NCBI GenBank assembly: GCA_021014325.1
Contig: CM037472.1
Span: 34,248,234 to 34,312,233, forward strand
Source: Plazaster borealis
Taxonomy: Eukaryota > Echinodermata > Asteroidea > Forcipulatida > Labidiasteridae
Length of the DNA stretch: 64,000 bases
Direction of reading: 5' to 3'
A model generated the notes under the pieces. It made no database searches. It saw nothing but the letters and a program-made list of their open reading frames with translations, and was not told the DNA's origin. The position numbers and the translations under genes were made by a program. Of the stretch, positions 52,301 through 61,878 are shown piece by piece (position 1 is the stretch's first letter; every line of letters begins with the position of its first letter).

Positions 52301-54152
52301 TGTTTACGTTACTAAAGTTGTCAGACTAAGGACAATACAACTGTATTCAGCTGAAGCTTTCCCCTGTGACCTTGCCATGTACACTGCAGCGACGCTCCAC
52401 AATTTAGCAGTGGAGTCCAACGCGGTTGGTACCCGCTGTCAACTATAGCTAAACGTGTATAATGGATTAGACGTTCTTGATGAAAATACCATGACAGTTT
52501 GTTGCTGTTTTCTCAGCAAGTAGACACTGTATTCGGCTGAAGCTTTCCCGTGTGACTTTGCCATGTTTAGCCTACTGCAGCGATGCTCCACAATTTAGCA
52601 GTGGAGTCCAACTTAAAATCGATAACATTTTACGCTTTGTGGCATCTATCGGTACCCGCCCCCCCCCCCCAAAAAAAAAAAAACAACCCACAAAATAACC
52701 CAAAACAAAAAAGAAAAAAGAAAAAAAAAACCCAAAAAAGAAAAAAACAAAACAAACAAAAAACAAACAAGGAAAAACATCCGAGAAACCCCCCCCCCCC
52801 CAAAAAAAAACCAAACAAACAAACACCCCAACAAACAGAGAAAACGTTCCCTGCCCGTTTGTCTAAACAAGGCAGACGGTGGACAAGGTTGGTTTCTACA
52901 TGGAGTCGTCCACGTTGTTTTTAAGTTGTTTATTTATTTATTCTTATATGTTGTTTTATTATACAGCTTTGGTGGTGGACGAGTTTCCGTGTCTATTCAG
53001 TGTTATTGTGAAAACAATTCAAATGACAAAATTGGATCTAGACCTATGTGTGATTTTTACATAACAAATATTGAATGCATTTTGTTCGTGCATTATCTCA
53101 AAATATAATCACTTGGTGAAATCTGTTTTTTCCATTTCACTCGGCTGATAGTCCAGATTTCACCTGGTGATTATATTCAGCGACAAAGCACTCAAATGCA
53201 TTCAATATTTGTGTATAAATGTAGTTTGAAATTGGGCCCACATTGCTATACTAGTCAGTTAAAGGCATCGTACACGTTTGATAATTACTCAAAATATATA
53301 TAAGCATAAAAACTGACTTGGTAACGAGCAACAGAGAGCTGTTGATAGTATAAAACATTGTGAGAAACGACTCCCTCTGAAGTAACGTAGTTTTTCAGAA
53401 AGAGGTAATTTCTCACTAAAATAATAACAACTTCTTACAAGAAGTTTTTATTCCTATCTGAAAGCACACAAATTTGTACAACAAGGGTGTTTTTTCTTTC
53501 ATCATTTTCTTGCAACTTCGATGACCAATTGAGCCCAAATTTTCACAGGCTTGTTATTTTATGCATATGTTGGGATACACCAAGTGAGAACACTGGTCTT
53601 TGACAATTACCAAACGTGTACGATGCCTTTGAGCAATAATCCTCTTATGCATGAGTGGCTACAGCCCATCATCAATGATAATACTTGGAACTTCTACTTG
53701 GTTGGTTTCTTTCTGAAACTTCCGCGAGGGAACTTGACAAGGAGGCTAACAAATAAATACATACACAAATAAAACATTCATTGTGAATCATATCTGACCA
53801 AAAACAAAATGTTGGAAGGCTACCTACCACAGAGAGACGACATAAACGCGTACCATCTACAACCCATTGGACCGAAGCTCCAATAGCCAAGCACATTAGC
53901 CGTTAGCGAGAATGGCGTCCCAAATAGCGTAACACTCAAATCAGCGATGCAAATGTTCACAAGGAATAAATTGACAGCACTTTGGAGTTGTTTGGTGCGG
54001 ACTATGGTGAGTATAAACAGGCCGTTCCCAAGTAGGCTTAAAATCAGCAAAAAAGCCAAGTACACCGCAAAGGCCGTGTATGCCGACCTGCTCAGCTGCG
54101 GGATAAAATGCTCCGATGACGGTTCCAGTAGCAGAGAAAAGTTGCCCTCCAT
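46220..54152 (-). CDS. Opsin (ciliary-type gene structure), complete, 5 exons, 331 aa
   Basis: Retinal-binding light receptor of the class A GPCR family, expected in the plasma or ciliary membrane. Coding exons are 53828-54152, 51469-51663, 49299-49423, 47634-47876 and 46220-46327. They total 996 bp and join in frame with GT-AG junctions. Visible residues: NFS sequon at 4; TM1 GNG with N43; TM2 D71 in NICIADL; disulphide pair C98/C175; Y101 at the rhodopsin E113 position; QRY 122-124 replacing (D/E)RY; E169 at the E181 position; W in TM6 FMTTWGPY; Schiff-base lysine K280 in MFAKL; NPVIY 286-290. Tail is 35 residues, Lys/Ser-rich, with no rhodopsin-type C-terminal VxPx. Intron 1 (codon 121, phase 1), intron 3 (after 232, phase 0) and intron 4 (after 312, phase 0) match vertebrate rhodopsin numbering; intron 2 lies at codon 186 rather than 177. 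The start is the ATG at 54150-54152; upstream codons in this frame lack another ATG. Subfamily (c-opsin or an echinoderm-specific clade) is not settled by eye. Confidence 0.93.
46627..46855. mobile_element. GGGTC-palindrome MITE, copy 4, in opsin intron 4
   Basis: Inverted ends: CTCTAAGAACTCCTGGGT at the left and the complement of CCAAAAATTCCAGGGTCA at the right. The interior has TGACCCATTTCTGGGTCA. Confidence 0.75.
46880..47190 (-). repeat. Dispersed repeat with GGTGCTGTGGCGCAATATGC, opsin intron 4
   Basis: A roughly 95-bp block is duplicated in tandem (46,880-46,970 and 46,975-47,065), each ending in CAGCATATTGCGCCACAGCA. Related single copies are at about 250-330 and 61,110-61,200. Confidence 0.7.
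47634..47876 (-). CDS. Opsin exon 4: cytoplasmic loop 3, TM6, TM7 with retinal lysine
   Basis: Acceptor is TTTCACAG and donor is GTAATA; 81 codons, phase 0 at both ends (80 in rhodopsin exon 4). Codes a basic loop 3 (LHRSRLRRADKK), TM6 FMTTWGPYAVYSL, and TM7 with the Schiff-base lysine K280 and NPVIYYLLHDK. The lysine marks this as an opsin rather than another class A receptor. Confidence 0.95.
47985..49160. repeat. 53-bp minisatellite in opsin intron 3, about 22 units
   Basis: Unit is GTGATGGCCCGAATGGAACC then CTTGATATCCCCCGATGGGA then GAAGAAGGTGCAT, with one-base length variants. It fills most of the intron between exon 3 (49,299) and exon 4 (47,876). Because the unit lacks stops in the three minus-strand frames, frames of up to 426 codons result. 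I treat these as non-coding. Confidence 0.95.
49299..49423 (-). CDS. Opsin exon 3: loop 2 cysteine and TM5
   Basis: Acceptor CAG, donor GTGAGT. Codes the SCSVNW motif with the disulphide cysteine C175 and then TM5 (IFTLVLVIPLSIIIYSYG), ending in RVKK at a phase 0 junction. Compared with rhodopsin, loop 2 to TM5 is about five residues shorter. Confidence 0.92.
49971..50020 (+). repeat. 25-bp tandem duplication in opsin intron 2
   Basis: AGTTTTATTGCACGCTATTC AAAC repeated twice. Confidence 0.9.
50413..50556. mobile_element. Foldback in opsin intron 2
   Basis: About 50-bp arms: TTGGACAGCTTCGTAGCCGC and AAGCGACTGGAA on the left, inverted on the right, separated by about 42 bp, with GTCAAGGCCTTC at both outer ends. 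Confidence 0.85.
51299..51392. mobile_element. Palindromic MITE (AACCAATAACTGTTTCGGT), copy 1, opsin intron 2
   Basis: Arms GCGTTTTCGCGGCTGTAACC and AATAACTGTTTCGGT are inverted across a short loop. Confidence 0.85.
51469..51663 (-). CDS. Opsin exon 2: TM3-TM4 and extracellular loop 2
   Basis: Acceptor is a CAG following a TTATGCA stretch; donor is GTAAGG. It completes codon 109 and codes TM3 through ATIALQRYFFVVKP, then TM4 and loop 2 with PPAVGWNEFTVEGGGT. Residue spacing from C98 to R123 equals that from C110 to R135 in bovine rhodopsin, which validates the splice choice. The Gln at the Glu134 position is unusual. Confidence 0.93.
52023..52612 (+). repeat. Local duplication in opsin intron 1
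   Basis: A roughly 100-bp block starting GCGGTTGGTACCCGCTGTCA occurs at 52,025 and 52,423. A roughly 70-bp block with CACAATTTAGCAGTGGAGTC occurs at 52,352 and 52,536. Confidence 0.9.
52655..52835. repeat. C/A low-complexity run in opsin intron 1
   Basis: Runs of C then A and AAAAC/AAAG words. The long frames across it are compositional. Confidence 0.9.
53102..53177. mobile_element. Short palindromic element in opsin intron 1
   Basis: Inverted arms AATATAATCACTTGGTGAAA (53,102 on) and TTTCACCTGGTGATTATATT (ending 53,177). Confidence 0.75.
53260..53631 (-). mobile_element. TTAA MITE, copy 6, in opsin intron 1
   Basis: Full-length inverse copy with ends TTAAAGGCATCGTACACG and GTGTACGATGCCTTTGA. 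Confidence 0.92.
53828..54152 (-). CDS. Opsin exon 1: N-terminus, TM1, TM2, start of TM3
   Basis: Codes residues 1-108 plus the first base of codon 109. It carries the N-terminal NFS glycosylation sequon, TM1 with LLGNGLF, TM2 with NLFLVNICIADL, and the start of TM3 with GCRWYAF (C98, Y101). The donor after TGTG is GTAGGT. Exon length of 325 bp leaves phase 1, which exon 2 satisfies. Confidence 0.93.
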
Positions 54153-55463
54153 TATCGTCGATGGTCGTCTGATACAATTATCCTCCCAAGGAACGATTTT
54201 CCTTAAATGAGGATGGAGAAGCCAAAGACTGCCCACACAGTAACTGTATGTGTAACGTTATGTCACTGTGCATCTTAAATTTCACTATTGTTCTCCGCAT
54301 GGCATACACGTGACTGGTGCGCAATCAATCCAAAAACTACGCACGTTATGATGGTTTTTTGTGTCACGTTGCCACGAAAAATAAAGCAGTCACAAGTTTC
54401 CACAAACAGCGCTTCAAATAATTTGTTTTCTTCAGATTTCGATGTAGGCTTAGTTGACTCTTTAAGCCGGCCTCAGGTCGACCTACGATTTTCTTAAAAA
54501 CAATCCTGGTTTCGGGCCTGAACAAGCCCCCTTTTCATCGCCTTTTTTTTTGTTACTTAGGCCTACTATTTTTTTCATAAGATAATCTGGCGTGAGAGTA
54601 TATATTTTCTGCATGTAAATGGAAAAATGTAGTTTTAAAAACATCAAAATTTTCTCATCAAAGCGTATAAAATGTATCATTTTACTCTGGAAATTTCCAA
54701 TCACAAAAGTCCTGATTTCCAAGGGGGGGGGGCTAGTTACGCCACTGCTATAAACAATCAAAAGCTAATGAACTGGAAAATTTGAAAATTATAAAACAAA
54801 CTCAAAACTGAACGATTGCAACTTCGTGGTGCTTGCATACACAAGAAGGGACCGCAAAAAACTGCCTAGTTCAGCTGGGATCGCACAGAAATCAATGATG
54901 ATTTTATGGTAACAGCAACAACACCTAAGATGAAAGATGGAGCAACTCACAACAGAATGGCAATTTCCTCTCTCCGGGAAAAGAAAGTGGCAGACCTCGA
55001 GCAAGATGGAGAGACAAGATAGTCAGCCAAGTGGGATCAACAACAGGCCCGCGAGAGTGGGGGTGCTGTGGGTGCTGCAGCACCCCCAACTTTTTGGATG
55101 GGGGTGCTGGAATATACCAAAGAACCCCCTACTTTTAGTAAACATGTTTCATAAATTCACCCTTACATGAACGGAAAACTTGGAAAAGTTCAAAAAAGTA
55201 TAAAAACGTGTAGCATGTTGTCATATAATTTTTTTTAATTTCTTTATTTTTATAATAGTGCCTCTGAATGCACAAAAGCTTCCGGGGCCCTTAAGTGTGC
55301 CCCAGACCCCACGCCTTGCACTCAGCGCTCACCAATTGTCTTTGAAAAAACCCCAGCACCCCTTGCAAAAAAAAAAGTGTTCTCGCGGACCTGGATCAAC
55401 AGCCTGGCAAAGACACACTTGGCACAGTTTGGAAGAGGCTTTCGCCCAGCAGTCGGATGACAT
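54153..55463. other. Upstream region of the opsin gene
   Basis: Would contain the opsin 5' UTR and promoter, but I see no defensible promoter. 54,500-54,752 carries the GTGGCGTAACTAGCCCCCC-type repeat, inverted. 55,050-55,370 has a GGGGGTGCTGCAGCACCC repeat. Confidence 0.45.
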
Positions 55464-55576
55464 GGGGTGCTTTTTAGCGGTCGTAACCAATAACTGTTTC
55501 GGTTTAAAATTGGCCATAGCTTAATCACTGGCCTATGACCGAAATAGTTATTGGTTTACGACCGCCAAAACGCATC
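55464..55576. mobile_element. Palindromic MITE, copy 2
   Basis: Arms GGGGTGCTTTTTAGCGGTCG, TAACCAATAACTGTTTCGGT, inverted at the right as ACCGAAATAGTTATTGGTTT. Confidence 0.85.
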
Positions 55577-56107
55577 TGGGCTGATGACTATTGTATGAAC
55601 TTCGTCCGGGTTTGTGATGTCGGGTACTCGGGTGACATCAATATGAGAGAAACCAATGCCAGTATAATGTTGATAAACATCGGTCACTTCATTTACAAGC
55701 ATGATATTTGGTTCTTGTAAAAAAGTAGGAATTATTTTACTGAGTAGGCCTACAAGGGCTGACCTACATGTACATGTACACATAATGCAGGCTTTAAAGG
55801 CATCAGCTGATCTAGCTCATTTTTTGGGTACTGGTTATGTACGTCTGGCAGGCACCCCCACCACCGAAAATGTCTGGCAGTGGCCATTCATGATACCTGG
55901 GACTACGCCAAACATTTTCCAAGAGGTTTCATCGGGTTAACTTTCCAGCTGATCTCGCTCAATTTGGGGCCCTTTCCCAAGGCCCCCCTGACCACACCCA
56001 CCAGAGTGTGCTCGGCAGACGTCCTTACATAGGCATGTACATGGACCATTGCTATAAACATGAAAACTGGTTAACTTTCCAGTTAGGCTGACCCCCCTGG
56101 GCTCCTG

Positions 56108-56370
56108 CTCTAGTGGTAGCGTTTTTGAGATATTGCTGAAATGTCCACGCAGGAAGAATAATCTGCATTGGAATAGTATACACACTCTGAGAAACTTCTC
56201 AGATTCAAATGTTTGGGGGATAAAAAGTGATATATTTTTCCATAACCGCAGTACTTCGAAGTGAAAGTTTCTCAAAATGCATTACACTATCCAAAGCTGC
56301 TGTACTTCTAACCAAGTAAGTTTTTATGGCCATTTATCAGAGTCATTACCAAACGTGTACGATGCCTTTA
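56108..56370 (+). mobile_element. Second TTAA MITE family, copy 3, left-truncated
   Basis: Starts within the element at GTGGTAGCGTTTTTGAGATA and ends with the intact right terminus CGTGTACGATGCCTTTA. Confidence 0.8.
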
Positions 56371-56769
56371 ATAGAAGTTTCAGGCTATTTAATCTCAATG
56401 TTTCTTTTCTTTTTTTTCCAAGGAAAACAAAAATCAGAAATCAAACTAAAGTATGGGAAGAATATCATGCCTGATTCAAGAGTCACCTGAAAACTCATAT
56501 ATTTTCAAAATAATTGTACTTTTTGAACTTTATTGTCTTTTAGCTGTAGGCCTACATTACCAAGTTTCCTTGTGGCTACATGAGGAGGATCTTTCCTAAG
56601 GGTGCAAGTGCTGGTAACCTCTCCCCTTATAATCTGTTTTTATCTTTTGTGTTTTTTATTTCAAGCACATTCCCCTTTTGTTGTATTTAAGGTTTTTTTC
56701 TTTTCTTTTTAATTTGCTTTTCTTTTTTGTCACCCTACTGGTATTTGGCTATTTTGCTTCGGTTTCTTT

Positions 56770-57139
56770 TAAAGGCATCGTACACGTTTGGTAATTGTCA
56801 AAGACCAGTGTTCTCATTTGGTGTATCCCAACATATGCATAAAATAACAAGTGAAAATTTGGGCTCAATTGGTCATCGAAGTTGCAAGAAAATGATGAAA
56901 GAAAAAACACCCTTGTTGTACAAATTTGTGTGCTTTCAGATAGGAATAAAAAACTTCTTGCAAGAAGTTTTTATTATTTTAGTGAGAAATTACCTCTTTC
57001 TCAAAAACTACGTTACTTCAGAGGGAGTCGTTTCTCACAATGTTTTATACTATCAACAGCTCTCCGTTGCTGGTTACCAAGTCAGTTTTCATGCTAATAT
57101 ATATTTTGAGTAATTACCAAACGTGTACGATGCCTTTAA
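56770..57139 (+). mobile_element. TTAA MITE, copy 7
   Basis: Full-length, near-consensus copy with TTAA at both borders and perfect AGGCATCGTACACGTTTGGT ends. Confidence 0.93.
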
Positions 57140-57742
57140 GCGCTTTGAGGATCCAAGGCACTTTATAAAAAAAAACTCTATTACACCGACGCCACGAACT
57201 GACACACGGTGTACAAAACCACAATTTTTTTTAAAGTTTTCATTTAAAAAAATTATATTTAAACAATGTTCATCGAGGCTTAAAGTGTCATGAAAATGAA
57301 AGGCTTCAAGAGCCTCACTTTTTTAACTACGGTAATTAAGCATTGTAACTTTTTGTACCGAAAGTGGCAATTTTTGTTTCCACGAACCGACACCAAGGTC
57401 CAATTTACCATTGCAACACACAAGGCGCGCACCAACCTCAAAAACGTTTCCACGAACTGACACCAACCTCGCGTGTTGACCTACATTTTCACGAACTGAC
57501 ACACACGCATTGTAATACATTGGATGGTGTCTGTTCGTGGAAACGGAAAATGTATGTTTTGCGTTAATTTTCGATTTCACGAAAAGACACAAACCTTTCT
57601 TACTTTATAGCTTATTAATTTTGCACGAAAATCAGTCAAAACCACCAATATATACATATGAAGTTCAAAGCATCAAGTCCCTGCCGTGCGAAAACAAGCT
57701 GAAATTCTGAAGGAAAACTTGATTTTAAAAAAAGCGTTCAAC

Positions 57743-58706
57743 TTTAAAGGCACTGGCAGTGGTATTTTGTCAAAATAAAGCTTTTGTCGTTAATATATAC
57801 ATTTTTATGAGTGGAATGTGAATAAACAATTAACTAAGGTTAACAAATTGTGTTTTTATTTTAATTACAAATTTAAAAATAGGCCCCCGTTTACATGGCG
57901 CTGTTCGTGACGTCAATCGAGGCGCGGGATATTTGAAGAGAAAATGTTTAGTCTGGCCCTGTACATTACGTCTGGGTACCTGATCAGTATGATGCGTTTT
58001 CGTATTCGGACGTCACCCAATGCAATCCTAGGACAGTGTACAGTCGACGTTTATACGAGGTTTTTCACCAGTCCCGAACTGTCCCATGCGCGTTTCTATG
58101 TCTTCAAAAAACGGAAGACTACGAGCACGGTCATAACGAGAACACGAATAATACGATAGTTGTTAGCGGCCCCGTTATGACAAATCGGATCGGCGTGCCG
58201 CGGCGCGGCATACAGCTCAAGTCGATCCGAACACCAGAAACATGTTCGCTGCAGCGCTGAAAACGATGTCGGACCGGACCACTTTGCCCTCGTTAGCCTG
58301 ACTTTCGATGCCCGTAACTGCCTATATTTGGGATCTGCAGGAAACAAATGCTAGCTGACCCCATCTTTAGTCATTTTGCTGCATCCAGCAGCAATACACC
58401 TGGTCGGCATTGCCGGAAAAATGCACGAAAAATCCCTTTTTTGGATAACCAAACGAAACGTACAAGCTCACTACTTGCACGTAATGCAGGCTAGTTCGAG
58501 GGGGGTCGATGTTCGATCGCGGCGAAGTCTGCCTCGATTGACGTCACAAAAAGGGATGGGCGGAGTCACCACCAAACAACTTTATCTATTTTTTTAACAT
58601 ATAAATCGTGACAAACAATTACTCAAAAAATTGTTTTATTGTTAATATACATATACTCTTCTGTAAAAAAAACAAAAAAACAAAACTATTTCCAGGTGAC
58701 TTTAAA
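57743..58706. mobile_element. 960-bp CpG-rich element with TTAA borders
   Basis: Ends CTTTAAAGGCACTGG and CCAGGTGACTTTAAA are imperfect inverted copies. An inner pair TGACGTCAATCGAGGC / CCTCGATTGACGTCA lies at about 57,909 and 58,529. The CpG-rich core (57,900-58,560) contrasts with AT-rich flanks. Frames inside are short. Confidence 0.65.
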
Positions 58707-59398
58707 CGCCGTTTTCTCCGATTATATGTTTGCCATTAGTATCTGCGTGTAAGGTGTCGGTGACGTTGTATGGTTTTCCACGAACCTTTAGATGAAAATG
58801 TATTCGTCATTAAGAAAAAGCCACCATGCTATCCATCCAGCGAAGCCAGTTCTCTAAATCACTCCTTGCTTCAAATGTGATTGGGTCAAACCCACCTCTA
58901 ACAACCTGATTTTCACGCAAAAATTCCATCAAAACAAACGATACACCTACCCTTTGTACAACATTCTTCAGTCCCAATTAGATATATACCTTCTTAATCA
59001 TTTGCTCACCAACTGGCAACAGAACTTTTAACTTAAGACTCACCTGAAATCAATAGTGTCGAGTCTTTGGTTTTTCATTTTCTGTTTATTACTTATCTTT
59101 TGTTTTGATATTTCCCAAATCTACTTTGTATTTCAAACAAGAAACATTTTTAACAATTTGCAAAAAAGAAAAGAAGGGTTGTTCAGAAAAAAAGTTATGA
59201 TTCCTGACTCGACCCAAATCATTTGCCAACATACACATCCTTTATTTCAAACCAATATACATTCATAAACATTTCCCATTACTTTTTAATATTTTTTCAA
59301 TTTGAATGGACACACTGGTAGCATTTTAATGACATTGTCTTCAAGTTTTTAGAAAACTAACTTGTTGTGCAACATGATTATATGAACTCCACACAATC

Positions 59399-60120
59399 AC
59401 CCTAGGCCTGCGCTAAACGTCGAACTTTTGCCTCGTCGAACTCAAATGATTTTCGCACGGCAAAAGTGCGGCAATTAAAACGAATTGGTGACAAACGTCG
59501 AATTTAGTAAAATAGTTTGCCGCACTTAAAGTAATTCAAAATAGCGACGCGGGAGAAAATTGGTAAAGAGTCATGTTTCATGATGTCAATTCGAGCTGTG
59601 ACACTCAAATATTAATGACAAAATCATAATGACATTGTTTCCCAACTTAAATGTTGTCATTATTATTACCATCGTTGGTGAGTGGCGCATCGTCTTGTCT
59701 AAGAGTGTCAAACAAAATCAATTAGTTTAATTCTGAAATCTACAGATTATGTTTGTTCCAGTCAGGAGTTGTTTCTTTTCCCATCCCGGAATACTCTCAG
59801 CTACAGTACTAACAAGGAGAATGTTCACATTATTAGAAAATACAAATAAAACATTTTTCAAAAGTTTTCCGCATGCGTATTCCCAAAGAGCATAGCCCGA
59901 CTGAGAATTCAATTTGATTCGACACGGCAAGAGCGCGACGTTTGTCACCACGTCGTGCAACTGCCGTGTAGCACGGCAGAGCTTGCCGTGCTACACGGCA
60001 GTGTCGAATTTAAATCAAAGGTTTGCGCTAAACGTCGCTCTTTTGTCGAATTTAATTCATCATTTTCTAATTATTTGAGTTCGACACGGCAAAAGTGCGA
60101 CGTTTAGCGCAGGCAAGGGT
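59399..60120. mobile_element. 722-bp TIR element (ACCCTxGCCTGCGCTAAACG ends)
   Basis: About 45-bp ends: CCTGCGCTAAACGTCG followed by TTTTGCC and GTCGAACTCAAAT, inverted at the right. Internal inverted copies of TTGGTGACAAACGTCG-like sequence surround a 41-bp hairpin. Confidence 0.8.
59961..60001. repeat. Perfect 18-bp-arm hairpin
   Basis: CTGCCGTGTAGCACGGCA, a 5-base spacer GAGCT, then the exact reverse complement. Arms themselves contain GCCGTG/CACGGC. Confidence 0.95.
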
Positions 60121-60448
60121 AATTTCGAAACCACGTATTTGGCTTGGGGGCCTTGTCCGCCCGTATGAAGCCCCGTAAGGAAAGCGCACGTTTTCAAAAT
60201 AACTAGCGGAGCCTCCCCCAATCCCGAGTCTTTGTTTCGAAAAGGGCCTATGTCAAATTTGTCCAATTGTACTCTGCATATTCACATATTTCTATTTGAT
60301 CTTTTGAAACATGCATTTTGTGACAAAAATATAGTAATTTTCACTCAGGTCCATGAAAGCCATGTAGGCCTACAATGATTAAATCCAACACTGACAACTT
60401 CTTGCAATTTAACTTTCCAATTATTTATCTCATTGATACATTCATAAG

Positions 60449-60678
60449 TATGGAGCCCAAAAAGGGACAAGGTTTTCAATTTGTTTACTTCGTTCCCTCA
60501 AAATGTTTACTCGAAATTTTACTTCGTTCCCTCGAAATAACATTTGGTTCCCTGAAATAATATTTGTTCCTTGAAATATTACTTTGTTCCTTTGAAATAT
60601 TATTTCGCGGGAACAAATACAATTTTTGAGGGAATGAAATAAAAAAAATAAAAAACTTGTCCCTTTATGGGCTCCGTA
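60449..60678. mobile_element. 230-bp MITE, TACGGAGCCC ends
   Basis: Ends TATGGAGCCC and GGGCTCCGTA continue as inverted copies through AAAGGGACAAG. Flanks CATAAG and AATAAG match at five of six bases. The interior is a degenerate repeat of TTCGTTCCCTCGAAATA-like units. Ends and duplication length resemble the MITE at 43,530. Confidence 0.65.
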
Positions 60679-60871
60679 AATAAGAACTTCCATTAGAACT
60701 ATATGCAGAGAGCTTTCAAGTCACTAAAAATAATGACTGAACTGTTCCAGCGAACATCTAATTAAGTTTACTGAAAATTGTGACACCAAATTTGACATGC
60801 GCTGAATCTCAACTGATTTTCATGTACAAAAATATTAAGTGGTTTGAAAAAGGTATTTACATAGAGAGAAC

Positions 60872-61028
60872 TGGGGTGCGTTTTGGCGGCTGTAACCAAT
60901 AATTGTTTCTGACGTCATAACCAAAACGGTAACCGAGCTCACAGCTCGGTTATCGTTCAGTCTGAACAGCAGAACCAACGACCAACAACCGAAACAGTTT
61001 TTGGTTACCGCCGCCAAAACGCACCCCT
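60872..61028. mobile_element. Palindromic MITE, copy 3
   Basis: Outer arms GGGGTGCGTTTTGGCGGC and GCCGCCAAAACGCACCCC. Inside is a second inverted pair, AACCGAGCT and AGCTCGGTT. Confidence 0.85.
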
Positions 61029-61505
61029 AGTATATTAAAAATAATAATACGCAGTTCTTATATTTGTTTCTACAAGGTATGTGGAGCTATGCTCATGTCA
61101 ATGTAACGGTTTACAGGGTGCTGTGGCGCAATCTGCAGCCAACCAGAAAACACCGGGGCGAACCTCTTCATCTGAAGGACGAAGCAAAAATGGTTAAGTG
61201 TCTTGCTTAAGGACCAGGACTCGAACCCACACTCTTCATTTTACCTAGTACCAGTGTAATTACAACCTCGAACCCAGGTCTATTTCTAATAGTGTACAAG
61301 GCACTGGAAAGGACCAGCGGTGGGCACGATCAAGGTAATGTACCCGTAACACTCATGTTCCTCTGAGCCAAGTACATGCGTCTTTGTAGCACATCAAGTA
61401 AATGGTTGTACACCAATAAAAACTCACAATCTATTGCCGTGGTATAACTAAAACAACTTGTACACTGAAGGAAAACAAGTAAACAGATGTGGGTTGTTCC
61501 ATTCT

Positions 61506-61878
61506 TAAAGGTATCGTACACGTTTGGTAATGACTCAAAACAAATATTAACATAAAAACTTACTTGGTAACAAGCAACGGAGAGCTGTTGATAGTATAAA
61601 ACGTTGTAGGAAACGACCCCCTCTGAAGTAACTAGTTTTTGAGAAAGAGGTAATATCTCACTAAAATAATAAAAACTTCTTGCAAGAAGTTTTTATTCCT
61701 ATCTGAAAGCACACAAATGTGTACAACAAGGGTGTTTTTTCTTTCATCATTTTCTTGCAACTTCGATGACCAATTGAGCCCGAAATTTTCACAGGCTTGT
61801 TATTTTATGCATATGTTGGGATACACCAAGTGAGAACACTGGTCTTTGACAATTACCAAACGTGTCCGATGCCTTTAA
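61506..61878 (-). mobile_element. TTAA MITE, copy 8
   Basis: Full-length inverse copy with ends TTAAAGGTATCGTACACG and GTGTCCGATGCCTTTAA. Confidence 0.92.

Noticed and set aside
52572..52924. Gly/Phe-rich and Lys/Gln-rich frames
   Set aside because: Caused by poly-C and poly-A low complexity in an intron.
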